Source of the DNA: JACVRW01 sp963734025
GTDB lineage: Bacteria > Actinomycetota > Thermoleophilia > Solirubrobacterales > Thermoleophilaceae
DNA length: 64,000 nt
NCBI GenBank assembly: GCA_963734025.1
Contig: CAVTFR010000011.1
Span: 62,001-126,000 of the forward strand
Reading direction: 5' to 3'
Below the pieces are notes generated by a model. The model was not told where the DNA came from. It saw only the letters and a list, made by a program, of their open reading frames with translations, and did not search any database. Shown piece after piece: positions 52,007-59,880 of the stretch. The position numbers and the translations under genes are program-made. Each line of letters opens with the position of its first letter. Within the stretch, counting starts at the first letter, position 1.

Positions 52007-53473
52007 TTACATGTTCACGGCCACGTACTTCGTCTCGAGAAACTCCTCGAGGCCCTCCTCGCCGCCCTCGCGGCCTATGCCTGACTGCTTGACGCCGCCG
52101 AAGGGCGCGCCCGCGTTCGACACCATTCCCTGGTTGAGGCCGACCATGCCGGTCTCGAGCCCCTCGCAGACGCGCAGTGCGCGCTTGATGTCGCGTGTGA
52201 ACAGGTACGCCACGAGGCCGTACTCGGTGTCGTTGGCGCGCGCGATCGCGTCCTCCTCGGACTCGAACGACGTGACCGGCGCGACGGGGCCGAAGATCTC
52301 CTCGCGGAGGACGCGCGCGTCGTCCGGCACGCTGCCCAGCACCGTCGGCGGGTAGAAGTAGCCGCGCCCGTCCGGGATCTCGCCGCCGACCACGCGGGTG
52401 GCGCCCTTGTCGAGCGCGTCCTGGACGAGCTCGGCCACCTTCTCGCGCGAGGGCTGGTCGATCAGCGGCCCGACCTTCACGTCCTCCTCGGTCCCGCGCC
52501 CGATCTTGAGCGCGCCCATCCTCTCGGCGAGCCGCTGCTCGAACTCCTCGCGAACCGGCTCCGCCACGTGGAAGCGGTTCGCCGACGTGCAGGCCTCGCC
52601 GATGTTGCGCATCTTCGCGAGCAGCGCGCCGTCGACGGCGGAGTCGAGGTCGGCGTCGTCGAAGATCAGGAAGGGGGCGTTGCCGCCGAGCTCCATGGAG
52701 ACCTTCAGCACGTTCTGCGCCGAAGCCTCGATCAGCTTGCGGCCGACCTCCGTCGAGCCCGTGAAGGAGAGCTTGCGCAGGCGGCCGTCCTCGATCAGCG
52801 GACCCGTTGTGGCGCCCGACGACGAGGTCGTGATGATGTTGAGGACGCCGCCGGGAAGGCCCGCCTCCTCGAGGATCTGGGCCATCGCGAGCATCGACAG
52901 CGGCGTCTGCTGGGCCGGCTTGACGACCGAAGTGCAGCCCGCGGCGAGGGCCGGACCCACCTTGCGCGTGCCCATCGCCATCGGGAAGTTCCAGGGCGTG
53001 ATCATCAGCGCGGGCCCGACCGGCTGCTTCATCACGAGGACGCGGCTCGTGCCGTTCGCGAACTGCTTGTAGTTGCCCTCGATCCGGAGCGCCTCGCCCG
53101 AGAACCAGCGGAAGAAGTCGGCCGCGTATGCGATCTCGGCCTTCGACTCGGCCACCGGCTTGCCCATCTCGAGCGTCATCAGCGTGGCGAGCTCGTCGGC
53201 CCGCTCCGACATCAGCTCGAACGCCTTCCAGAGGATCCCGGCGCGGTCGTTGGGCGGCGTGGCGGCCCACTCAGCCTGCGTCTCGACGGCGGCGTCGAGC
53301 GCCGCCATGGCGTCCTCGGGGGTGGCGTCGGCGACCTCGGCGATCGGTTCCTCGGTCGACGGGTCGATTACATCGAGCGTCGCGGAGCCGCTCGCGTCGC
53401 GCCACTCGCCGCCTATGTAGAGCTGCTTCTGGACGCTGTCTACGGCTGTCTGTTCCCCAGTGGCGATGCTCAT
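52007..53473 (-). CDS. gabD: NAD(P)-dependent aldehyde dehydrogenase, succinate-semialdehyde type
   Basis: 488 residues. ALDH signature blocks: ITPWNFPMAMGTRKVGPALA (about 158-177), VVKPAQQTPLSML, FTGSTEVGRKLIEA (NAD loop), SMELGGNAPFLIFDDADLD (Glu, about 262-280), and the catalytic Cys in NIGEACTSANRFHV (about 293-306). Best match by pattern is the succinate-semialdehyde dehydrogenase/GabD group; other semialdehydes are possible. The ATG overlaps the TGA of the acetolactate synthase gene (53470-53473), so the two are translationally coupled. Confidence 0.88.
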   Translation of the reverse strand: MSIATGEQTAVDSVQKQLYIGGEWRDASGSATLDVIDPSTEEPIAEVADATPEDAMAALDAAVETQAEWAATPPNDRAGILWKAFELMSERADELATLMTLEMGKPVAESKAEIAYAADFFRWFSGEALRIEGNYKQFANGTSRVLVMKQPVGPALMITPWNFPMAMGTRKVGPALAAGCTSVVKPAQQTPLSMLAMAQILEEAGLPGGVLNIITTSSSGATTGPLIEDGRLRKLSFTGSTEVGRKLIEASAQNVLKVSMELGGNAPFLIFDDADLDSAVDGALLAKMRNIGEACTSANRFHVAEPVREEFEQRLAERMGALKIGRGTEEDVKVGPLIDQPSREKVAELVQDALDKGATRVVGGEIPDGRGYFYPPTVLGSVPDDARVLREEIFGPVAPVTSFESEEDAIARANDTEYGLVAYLFTRDIKRALRVCEGLETGMVGLNQGMVSNAGAPFGGVKQSGIGREGGEEGLEEFLETKYVAVNM

Positions 53474-55113
53474 GTGGCAACGGTCTCCGTTCCTAGTTCC
53501 TCAGAGATAGCGACGTCCAGCGAATAGTCGATCGGCAGCACGATCAGCGATGGCACGTCGAGGGTCAGCGCGTGGCGCAGGTGAGCGCCGAAGTCCTCGG
53601 GCGCCTCGCAGCGCCAGCCGGGCATTCCGAAGCCCTCGGCGAGCTTCACGAAGTCCGGGTTGGAGAAGTCCGTCCCGAAGTGGCTGCCGAAGCGCTTGTC
53701 CTGCTTCCAGACGATCGAGCCGTACTGCGAGTTCTCCCAGATCACGTTGACGATGGGCGTGCCGAGGCGCACCGCGGTCTCGAGCTCCTGGCAGTTCATC
53801 AGGAAGCCGCCGTCGCCGTTGACGGTCACGACCCTTCGTCCCGGGTGCACCAGCTTCGCCGCGATCGCCGCCGGCACGGCGAAGCCCATCCCGGCGAGCC
53901 CGTTCGCGATCAGCACCGTGTTCGGCTCGTAGGCCGGGAACATGCGCCCGATCCAGAGCTTGTGCAGGCCGACGTCGGAGACGAGGATGTCGTCGCGACC
54001 GAGCGCTTGGCGGATCTCCCAGAGCGCCCGCGGCGGCTGCATCGGGAAGGAGTCGTCGTACTTCGCCTGCTCGAAGCGGCCCAGCACCACCTCGCGCAGC
54101 TTCGCCGAGCCGCCCTGATGCGGCACATGCCGGCACTCCTCGCCAAGCCGCGCGAGCACATGGTAGATGTCGCCGACGAGCTCGACCTCGGGCATGAAGT
54201 AGGCGTCCGTCTCGGCGGGCTCCGAATCGATGCAGATGATGCGCTTTTCACGGCGCGGGTTCCAGGTCTCGGGCGACTGCTCGACCAGGTCGTAGCCGAT
54301 CGCGAGGACCACGTCCGCCTCGTCGAAGCCGGCCATGTCGTAGTCGCCCGCCTGCAGGCCGACCGAGCCGAGCGCCTTGGGGCTGTCGGGCGGCAGCAGG
54401 CCCTTGCCCATGAAGGTCTCGGCGACGGGGATGCCCGTCGCGCGCACGAACTCCCGGAGCGCGGGTGCCGCGTTCGCGCGGACCACGCCGTTGCCGGCGA
54501 GTGCCACCGGGCGCACCGCCCCGCGGATCAGCTCCGCCGCCCTGAGCAGCTCACGCGCGGCCGGTTCCGACACCACCGGGCGCCGGCGCGGCAGCGGATC
54601 AGCGTCGATCTCGGCCGCCATCACGTCCTCGGGCAGCTCGATGTGGGTCGCACCCGGCTTCTCGCCCTCGGCCAGCTTGAAGGCCTTGCGGACCACCTCG
54701 GGGATGATCGCCGGGTCGGTCAGGCGCGCGTTCCACTTGGTGATCGGCCGCATCACGCGCAGCAGGTCGATGTACTGGTGCGACTCCTTGTGCATGCGCT
54801 CCAGGTCGCCCTGGCCGGTGAGCGCGACGAGCGGCGCGCGATCAAGGTAGGCATCTGCGACCGCCGTGACGAGGTTGAGCGCGCCCGGCCCGAGCGTGCC
54901 GAGGCAGACGCCGGCGTGGCCGGTGAGCCGACCGTAGACGTCGGCCATGTAGGCGCCGCCCTGCTCGTGGCGGACCGGCACGAACTCGATCGACGAGCGC
55001 GATAGCGACTCGTTGAGGTCGAGCGTCTCCTCGCCCGGGATCCCGAAGACGTGCCTCACGCCCTCGGCCTCGAGGCACTCGACGAAGACGTCGCTCGCTT
55101 TGCGGTCAGCCAT
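53470..55113 (-). CDS. Acetolactate synthase large-subunit-like ThDP enzyme
   Basis: 547 residues, thiamine-diphosphate family. RHVFGIPGEETLDLNESL (about 19-36), the ThDP-activating Glu in PVRHEQGGAYMADVYGRLTG (about 46-65), GPGALNLVTAVADAYLDRAP (about 75-94), and the C-terminal ThDP motif VTVNGDGGFLMNCQELETAV (about 431-450, GDG then NC). It resembles catabolic AlsS/IlvX-type proteins; there is no small-subunit gene beside it. The product acetolactate could feed branched-chain amino acids or, via the decarboxylase at 9311-10094, acetoin. Coupling to gabD is unusual and leaves room for a different 2-keto acid substrate. Confidence 0.85.
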   Translation of the reverse strand: MADRKASDVFVECLEAEGVRHVFGIPGEETLDLNESLSRSSIEFVPVRHEQGGAYMADVYGRLTGHAGVCLGTLGPGALNLVTAVADAYLDRAPLVALTGQGDLERMHKESHQYIDLLRVMRPITKWNARLTDPAIIPEVVRKAFKLAEGEKPGATHIELPEDVMAAEIDADPLPRRRPVVSEPAARELLRAAELIRGAVRPVALAGNGVVRANAAPALREFVRATGIPVAETFMGKGLLPPDSPKALGSVGLQAGDYDMAGFDEADVVLAIGYDLVEQSPETWNPRREKRIICIDSEPAETDAYFMPEVELVGDIYHVLARLGEECRHVPHQGGSAKLREVVLGRFEQAKYDDSFPMQPPRALWEIRQALGRDDILVSDVGLHKLWIGRMFPAYEPNTVLIANGLAGMGFAVPAAIAAKLVHPGRRVVTVNGDGGFLMNCQELETAVRLGTPIVNVIWENSQYGSIVWKQDKRFGSHFGTDFSNPDFVKLAEGFGMPGWRCEAPEDFGAHLRHALTLDVPSLIVLPIDYSLDVAISEELGTETVAT

Positions 55114-55122
55114 CGGGGTAGG

Positions 55123-55128
55123 AGGCTA
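55123..55128 (-). promoter_or_regulatory. Putative -10 of the acetolactate synthase-gabD operon
   Basis: TAGCCT on the minus strand, ending 9 bases before ATG 55113. Matches the leaderless-type spacing seen elsewhere in the window. Confidence 0.4.
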
Positions 55129-55151
55129 CCCGGCCCCGGTAAGTTGATTCC

Positions 55152-56474
55152 GTGCCTCCCGTGGCCCGCTACGCGAAGAGCGGCGACCTGCACATCGCCT
55201 ACATCGTGGAGGGAGACGGACCCATCGACCTGATGTGGATCCCGCCCTGGATCTCGCAGGTCGAGTACCTGTGGTCCGAGCGCTCGCTCATGCGCGTGAT
55301 GCGGCGGATCAAGAGCTTCGCGCGCTTCATCACCTTCGACAGACGCGGCTCGGGCCTCTCGGACCCGTTCTTCGGCGCCCCGACGCTCGAGGACCAGATG
55401 GACGATCTGATCGCCGTGATGAACGCCGTTGGCTCGGAGCGCGTCGCGATCGTCGGCACGCTCGAGGGGGGCCCGATGGCCGCCACGTTCGCCGCCACCC
55501 ACCCGGACCGGGTGAGCGCGCTCGTCCTCTATGCCACCTTCGCGCGGGCGACCTGGGCGCCCGGCTACGAGTTCGCCTGGCCGGCCGACGTGCGCGACGC
55601 GCACATGGCCGAGCTCGTCGAGCACTGGGGCGAGGGTCGAGTCGTGGCCGGCGTGGCGCCGAGCGAGGCGAGCGATCCCGGCTTCATGGAGTGGGGCGGC
55701 CGGCTCGAGCGGCTGGCCGCCTCGCCCTCCACGATCCGGCGCCTCATGGGCCTGATCGGCGAGTTCGACGTGCGCGACGTGCTGCCCTCGATCCGCGTGC
55801 CGACCCTCGTGATGCACCGCCGCGACGACGCGTTCATCAAGATCGAGCACTCGCGCTACCTGGCACAGCAGATTCCGGGCGCGCGCTATGTCGAGCTCGA
55901 GGGCAGCGACAACATGTTCTCGCTCGGCGACAGCGAGGGCCTGCTCGGCGAGATCGAGGAGCACCTGACCGGAGTGCGCCACGTGCACGAGCCCGACCGC
56001 ATGCTGGCGACGGTGCTGTTCACCGATATCTGCGACTCAACCCGCCAGGCGGCGGAGATGGGCGACAGCGGCTGGCGCTCGCTGCTCGAGCGCCACGACG
56101 CCCTCTTCCGGCACGCGCTCGACCGCCATCGCGGGCGAGAGGTCAAGCGCACGGGCGACGGCTTCCTCGCCACCTTCGACGGCCCGGCGCGGGCCATCCG
56201 CTGTGCCGCCTCCGTGGCGGAGGCGATGGGGTCGCTCGGCATCCAGGTCCGCGCCGGCCTCCACACGGGCGAGCTCGAGGTGATGGACGGCGACCTCGGC
56301 GGGCTCGCGGTGCACATCGCGGCGCGCGTGCTGGACCGCGCCTCACCGAGCGAGGTGCTGGTCTCCGGGACGGTGAAGGACCTGGTCGTGGGGTCTGGAA
56401 TCGCGTTCGCGGACCGGGGCGAGCACGCGCTCCGCGGCGTGCCGGGCGAATGGCGCCTGTTCGCGGTTTTGTGA
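55152..56474 (+). CDS. Class III adenylate/guanylate cyclase with N-terminal alpha/beta-hydrolase domain
   Basis: 440 residues. Residues about 5-270 are an alpha/beta-hydrolase fold (YAKSGDLHIAYIVEGDG, FITFDRRGSGLSDPF, VPTLVMHRRDDAFI). The nucleophile elbow reads GTLEGG (about 101-106) where GxSxGG is expected, so the serine is replaced by Leu and the domain is probably a ligand sensor. Residues about 283-440 are the cyclase: TVLFTDICDSTRQ (metal Asp), KRTGDGFLATFDGP (second metal Asp), GLHTGELEVMDGDLGGLAVH and LDRASPSEVLVS. It should make cAMP or cGMP; the Crp/Fnr protein at 3208 could be a receptor, by inference only. Confidence 0.92.
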   Translation: MPPVARYAKSGDLHIAYIVEGDGPIDLMWIPPWISQVEYLWSERSLMRVMRRIKSFARFITFDRRGSGLSDPFFGAPTLEDQMDDLIAVMNAVGSERVAIVGTLEGGPMAATFAATHPDRVSALVLYATFARATWAPGYEFAWPADVRDAHMAELVEHWGEGRVVAGVAPSEASDPGFMEWGGRLERLAASPSTIRRLMGLIGEFDVRDVLPSIRVPTLVMHRRDDAFIKIEHSRYLAQQIPGARYVELEGSDNMFSLGDSEGLLGEIEEHLTGVRHVHEPDRMLATVLFTDICDSTRQAAEMGDSGWRSLLERHDALFRHALDRHRGREVKRTGDGFLATFDGPARAIRCAASVAEAMGSLGIQVRAGLHTGELEVMDGDLGGLAVHIAARVLDRASPSEVLVSGTVKDLVVGSGIAFADRGEHALRGVPGEWRLFAVL

Positions 56475-56516
56475 GACCGAGCGCTACCTTGGCCCGTAGA
56501 AGGCGTTAGAGGACTC

Positions 56517-57893
56517 GTGCGCCGAATCAGCCTGCTCACAGCCCTTGCAGCACTCCTGCTCGCCGCGCCCGCCGCGGCGGACGCCGCCGTCCGCCACGTC
56601 CTGAAGGGCGCGGGCTTCGGGCACGGCATCGGCATGAGCCAGTACGGCGCCTACGGCTACGCGCTCGAGGGGAGCAGCTACAGGGGAATCCTCGAGCACT
56701 ACTACACGGGCACGGCGCTCGAGTCGGCTCCCGGCCGGCCGGTGCGCGTGCTCCTGCAGCCGAGCGATCCCTACATCCGCTTCCGCGGCGCCACCAGCGC
56801 AAATGGCGAGGCGCTCCGCAAGGGCACCACCTACGTGGCGCGCCGCTCTGGCTCCGACATCGTGTTGCGCACGAGCGGGGGCCGGCGGGTCGGCCGCTTC
56901 CCGGGCGTGCTCAGCGCGAGCGCCGGCGGCACCGAGCCGGTTCGGCTGCTCGGGCCGGCGCTCAACTCGATCAGCGACGGCCTCTACCGCGGGTCGATCG
57001 AGATCCGCCCCGACGTGGGCGGGGTCACCGGCATCAACGTGATCGAGCTCGACGCCTACGTGAAGGGCGTGGTCGCCGGCGAGATGCCCAGCTCATGGCC
57101 GCTCGAGGCGCTCAAGGTGCAGGCGGTGGCGGCGCGCACCTACGCGCTCGCGACGCGCAAGACGACCGGCACGTTCGACCAGTACCCCGATACCCGCTCG
57201 CAGGTCTACAAGGGCGTCGCCGGGGAGAGCATCCGCTCGAACGCTGCGGTCGACCAGACCGGCAAGCAGATCCTCACATACGGCGGTCAGCCGGCGGTGA
57301 CCTACTACTTCTCGACCTCGGGCGGGCACACCGAGAACGTCGAGTACTCGTTCGTCGGCTCGCTCTCGAAGCCGTGGCTCGTCGGGGTTCCGGATCCGTA
57401 CGACTACTACTCGCCCTATCACCGCTGGGAGCGGCCCTTCTCGCCGGCGTCGCTCGACTCGGCGCTCGGCGCGCCGGGACGCTTCAAGCAGCTAAAGGTG
57501 CTGGAGCGCGGCGTATCGCCGCGCGTGGTGCGCGCACGGGTGGTGGGCACCCGTGGGTCACGCATCGTCACGGGCCCGCAGGTGCGCGCGGCGCTCGGTC
57601 TCCCCGACACGTGGTTCACGGACGTACGCGTGCGGAGCTCCGCCGTGCGGACCCGCTCCGCTCGGCCCTCGAGCTGGGGGCCGCAGGCGCGGCTGCTCGC
57701 GTTCGCCGGCGACTTCCGGCCCGCGCCGCGCGGGCGGCGGCTGGCCGTGCAGCGGAGGACCGCGTCGGGATGGCGGACCGTGGAGCGAGTCAGGACGCAC
57801 CGCCATGGGCGCTACCGCGCGACGGTGGGCTCGCCGGGCGTATTCCGGGTCAAGGGCGGCTCGGTCGCCGGCCCCGCTGTGCGCGTGCGGTGA
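56517..57893 (+). CDS. Secreted SpoIID/LytB-domain protein
   Basis: 458 residues. A signal peptide (about 1-23: LLTALAALLLAAPAAADA) is followed directly by GAGFGHGIGMSQYGAYGYAL (about 32-51) and the SpoIID core: INVIELDAYVKGVVAGEMPS (about 173-192), WPLEALKVQAVAARTYAL (about 194-211), VYKGVAGESIRSNAAVDQT and TYYFSTSGGHTENVEYSF. SpoIID is a lytic transglycosylase acting on denuded glycan during sporulation; in non-sporulating actinobacteria the role is wall remodelling. The tail from about 350 is Arg-rich with no known domain. GTG start. Confidence 0.9.
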   Translation: MRRISLLTALAALLLAAPAAADAAVRHVLKGAGFGHGIGMSQYGAYGYALEGSSYRGILEHYYTGTALESAPGRPVRVLLQPSDPYIRFRGATSANGEALRKGTTYVARRSGSDIVLRTSGGRRVGRFPGVLSASAGGTEPVRLLGPALNSISDGLYRGSIEIRPDVGGVTGINVIELDAYVKGVVAGEMPSSWPLEALKVQAVAARTYALATRKTTGTFDQYPDTRSQVYKGVAGESIRSNAAVDQTGKQILTYGGQPAVTYYFSTSGGHTENVEYSFVGSLSKPWLVGVPDPYDYYSPYHRWERPFSPASLDSALGAPGRFKQLKVLERGVSPRVVRARVVGTRGSRIVTGPQVRAALGLPDTWFTDVRVRSSAVRTRSARPSSWGPQARLLAFAGDFRPAPRGRRLAVQRRTASGWRTVERVRTHRHGRYRATVGSPGVFRVKGGSVAGPAVRVR

Positions 57894-58006
57894 GCTTCGG
57901 CTGCTGCCCGCGGCCGTGCTCCTTGCTCTCGTCGCCGTGCTCGCCGGGGACCGGGCTCGGGCGCAGCCGCTGACGCTGACGCTGACGCCGCGGCCGTAGC
58001 TCTTCA

Positions 58007-58696
58007 TCATGCGGACGGGGCAGGCACGCCACCGCCCGGTGGTGGCTCCCGCGGAGGTTCGGGCGGCGGAGGTTCGGACGGGGGCGGAACGGACGGCGGC
58101 GGGGCGGTCAGCGCACCCCGGATCAGGCGCGCGAGCGCCCGCGCGCCCTTCGCCGTCAGGTGCAGCCCGTCGCTGTAGAACCAGTCGCCGTGGCCGGCGC
58201 TGCGGGCGACCCAGTCGATCACGCGCACGCGGTTCGGCCAACGTCTGCCGGCCGCGCGCATCGCCGCCTGGTCCGAGCTCGCGACACCCCCGACCTCCCT
58301 CGGCGTGACGAGCCCCAGCACCCGCTCGCGCCCCACGATGCGAAGCGCCTCGCGGATCTGGTCGAGAGTGACCGTCCAGTTCGTGCCGAGGCCGACCACG
58401 ACGAAGCGCGGCAGCGAGCTCGCCCGCGCGCGCAGCACGCCAATGCCCTCGCTCATCTGGCGGCAGCCGCGCACGTCGACCTCGAAGCCGCGCCGCCGGA
58501 GCGGGTCGACCGCGCCCAGCATGATCGAGTCGCCGATCGCGAGCGGCGGCGGGCTGAAGGGGGTGTCGCCGCTCGGCTGGTGGTGGACCACCCCGCCGCA
58601 GGCCGCCTGCGCGCTGGGAGCCAGCACGAGCGCGGCGGCGAGCGCCCCTAGTATCGCGCCCGTTCGCAGTGGTCGTCCCCTCCTACGAGTTCGCAT
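58007..58696 (-). CDS. Secreted SGNH/GDSL-type hydrolase-like protein with Pro-rich tail
   Basis: 229 residues from ATG 58696. A twin-Arg-like basic start and hydrophobic core (TGAILGALAAALVLAPSA, about 13-30) form a signal peptide. SGNH blocks are PLAIGDSIMLGAVDPL (block I Ser, about 51-66), VVVGLGTNWTV (block III Gly-x-Asn) and YSDGLHLTAKGARAL (block V Asp-x-x-His, about 174-188). This subtype is often joined to acyltransferase-3 or MBOAT genes in O-acetylation of polysaccharide, and an MBOAT relic is divergent to it. The last 35 residues are Pro-rich (PPSVPPPSEPPPPEPP), perhaps a wall-spanning tail. Confidence 0.82.
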   Translation of the reverse strand: MRTRRRGRPLRTGAILGALAAALVLAPSAQAACGGVVHHQPSGDTPFSPPPLAIGDSIMLGAVDPLRRRGFEVDVRGCRQMSEGIGVLRARASSLPRFVVVGLGTNWTVTLDQIREALRIVGRERVLGLVTPREVGGVASSDQAAMRAAGRRWPNRVRVIDWVARSAGHGDWFYSDGLHLTAKGARALARLIRGALTAPPPSVPPPSEPPPPEPPREPPPGGGVPAPSA

Positions 58697-59233
58697 TCTC
58701 TTCCCGGTCGTGCTCACGCTCTCCTGGGCGCTGATGCCGCACCCGCGTGCCTGGAAGCCGTTCATCCTCGCCTCGAGCTACCTGTTCTATGCGGCGGCGA
58801 GCCCACCCTACGCCCTCCTCCTCGCGGGGATCACGCTTGCGAACCAGCTCGGTGTGTGGACTGTTCAAGTACTACGGCTTCTTCGCAGGGGAGATCGGCT
58901 CGTTCCTGGATTCGCTCGGCCTCGGCATGCCCCTGCCCCTGCTCCGCTGGCCCTACCCATCGGGCTGTCGTTCATCACCTTCCAGGCGATCTCGTACGTC
59001 GTAGACACCAAGCGCGGTCTGCTGACCCCGGCGTCGACGCTCGACTTCGCCCTCTACCTGTCGTTCTTCCCGCACGTCGTCGCCGGCCCGATCGTGCGCG
59101 CGCGAGTTCATCCCCCAGCTCGCCAGCCCGCGCAACCCGCGCCGAGGCGGACTGCATCCACCTGAACGGCCGCGGCGCGGGGATCGCGGCCGACGAGGTG
59201 CTGGCCGCGATCCGGCAGGACTTCCCCGGCTAG
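58669..59233 (+). pseudogene. MBOAT O-acyltransferase relic joined to the tail of an SGNH-like gene
   Basis: Starts at GTG 58669 (MVVPSYEFAF), shifts frame within 12 codons, then reads LTLSWALMPHPRAWKPFILA, SSYLFYAAASPPYALLLAGI and TLANQL. A block of roughly 30 residues normally present is missing before GLFKYYGFFAGEIGSFLDSL. Two more indels follow, then GLSFITFQAISYVVDTKRGL and LSFFPHVVAGPIVRAREF, the MBOAT core. After LASPRNPRRGG the reading joins IHLNGRGAGIAADEVLAAIR and stops at 59233; that tail is a block-V end of an SGNH or AlgX-like protein. About 300 residues of MBOAT and most of the following gene are gone. It overlaps the divergent SGNH gene by 28 bases. Confidence 0.75.
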
Positions 59234-59241
59234 CGCCCGCC

Positions 59242-59580
59242 TCAGGGGTCGACGAACGTCTCGAAGCCGCCGTAGCGCATGCGGCTCATGTCGGTGATGT
59301 CCTCGCTCTCCTCGAACCCGCTCACGCGCGGGTCCTTCAGGACCTTCTCCATGACCTCGTCACGGTGCTCACGGCTCTCGAACTCGGCGACCGCCGCGGT
59401 CATGACGAGACCGTCCTCCACCGCGAAGCCGCCCTCGGCGTCGTCGGCGCGGAACTCCCTGTAGTTGAGGCCGCCGAGCTCCTCGACGACCGTCCCGAAT
59501 GTCGTGGCCTGCTCGCGGTACTCATCGAGCCGATCCTCCGGCACCGGCAGCAGGTAGATGTCGACGTAGCCCTGGCTCAT
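59242..59580 (-). CDS. DUF1428-family protein
   Basis: 112 residues, one ferredoxin-like alpha/beta domain: YVDIYLLPVPEDRLDEYREQ (about 5-24), GLNYREFRADD, FESREHRDEVMEKVLKDPRV (about 68-87) and the C-terminal RMRYGGFETFVD, the usual DUF1428 ending. Function unknown; the family resembles stress-responsive dimeric barrels. ATG 59580. The region upstream holds a broken reading frame. Confidence 0.85.
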   Translation of the reverse strand: MSQGYVDIYLLPVPEDRLDEYREQATTFGTVVEELGGLNYREFRADDAEGGFAVEDGLVMTAAVAEFESREHRDEVMEKVLKDPRVSGFEESEDITDMSRMRYGGFETFVDP

Positions 59581-59635
59581 GCTCGCTCCTTCGGTCGCGG
59601 TCTGTGGACGGTCAGACCGGGGCCGACGCGAAAAG

Positions 59636-59850
59636 TCATCGCCGCGGCGACTGCCGCTCGAGCCGGGCGACGTGTTCCGCGCCGAGCTCGATACATCTCG
59701 TGCAGGAACTCCGCGATCGTGGCGAGCTCCGTGCGCGTTCCGGCGAGCGAGGATCTCGAGGGCCTCGGCCTCGAGCTTGCGGTACTGCGGGGCTCAGGCC
59801 GGTGAGCTCGCTCAGCCGCCCGGGACATGGTGCGAGGATCGTCCACGCTC
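59636..59850 (-). pseudogene. Broken small helical protein (three frames)
   Basis: Minus-strand fragments in successive frames read RLSELTGLSP then QYRKLEAEALEILA, RTELATIAEFLHEMY and LGAEHVARLERQSPRR, with a stop at 59636. Together they would be a 65-70 residue helical protein. At least three indels separate them. No family assigned. It fills the roughly 300-base gap between DUF1428 and ychF, where I see nothing else. Confidence 0.4.
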
Positions 59851-59880
59851 GGACGGCGGTGGGCCGCCGTAAGGTACCGC

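Noticed and set aside
51948..53270. Same-strand extension of the CoA-transferase/GNAT frame upstream to 53270
   Set aside because: That stretch lies over gabD in another frame and shows no homology; the family start MSVQAAANWRDRQ is at 51947.
57894..58006. Signal-peptide-like reading (LLPAAVLLALVAVLAGDRARA) and a triple CTGACG repeat after the SpoIID gene
   Set aside because: Only about 34 residues long, with no clear start codon or ribosome-binding site, ending in a stop; it may be a truncated gene start but cannot be supported.
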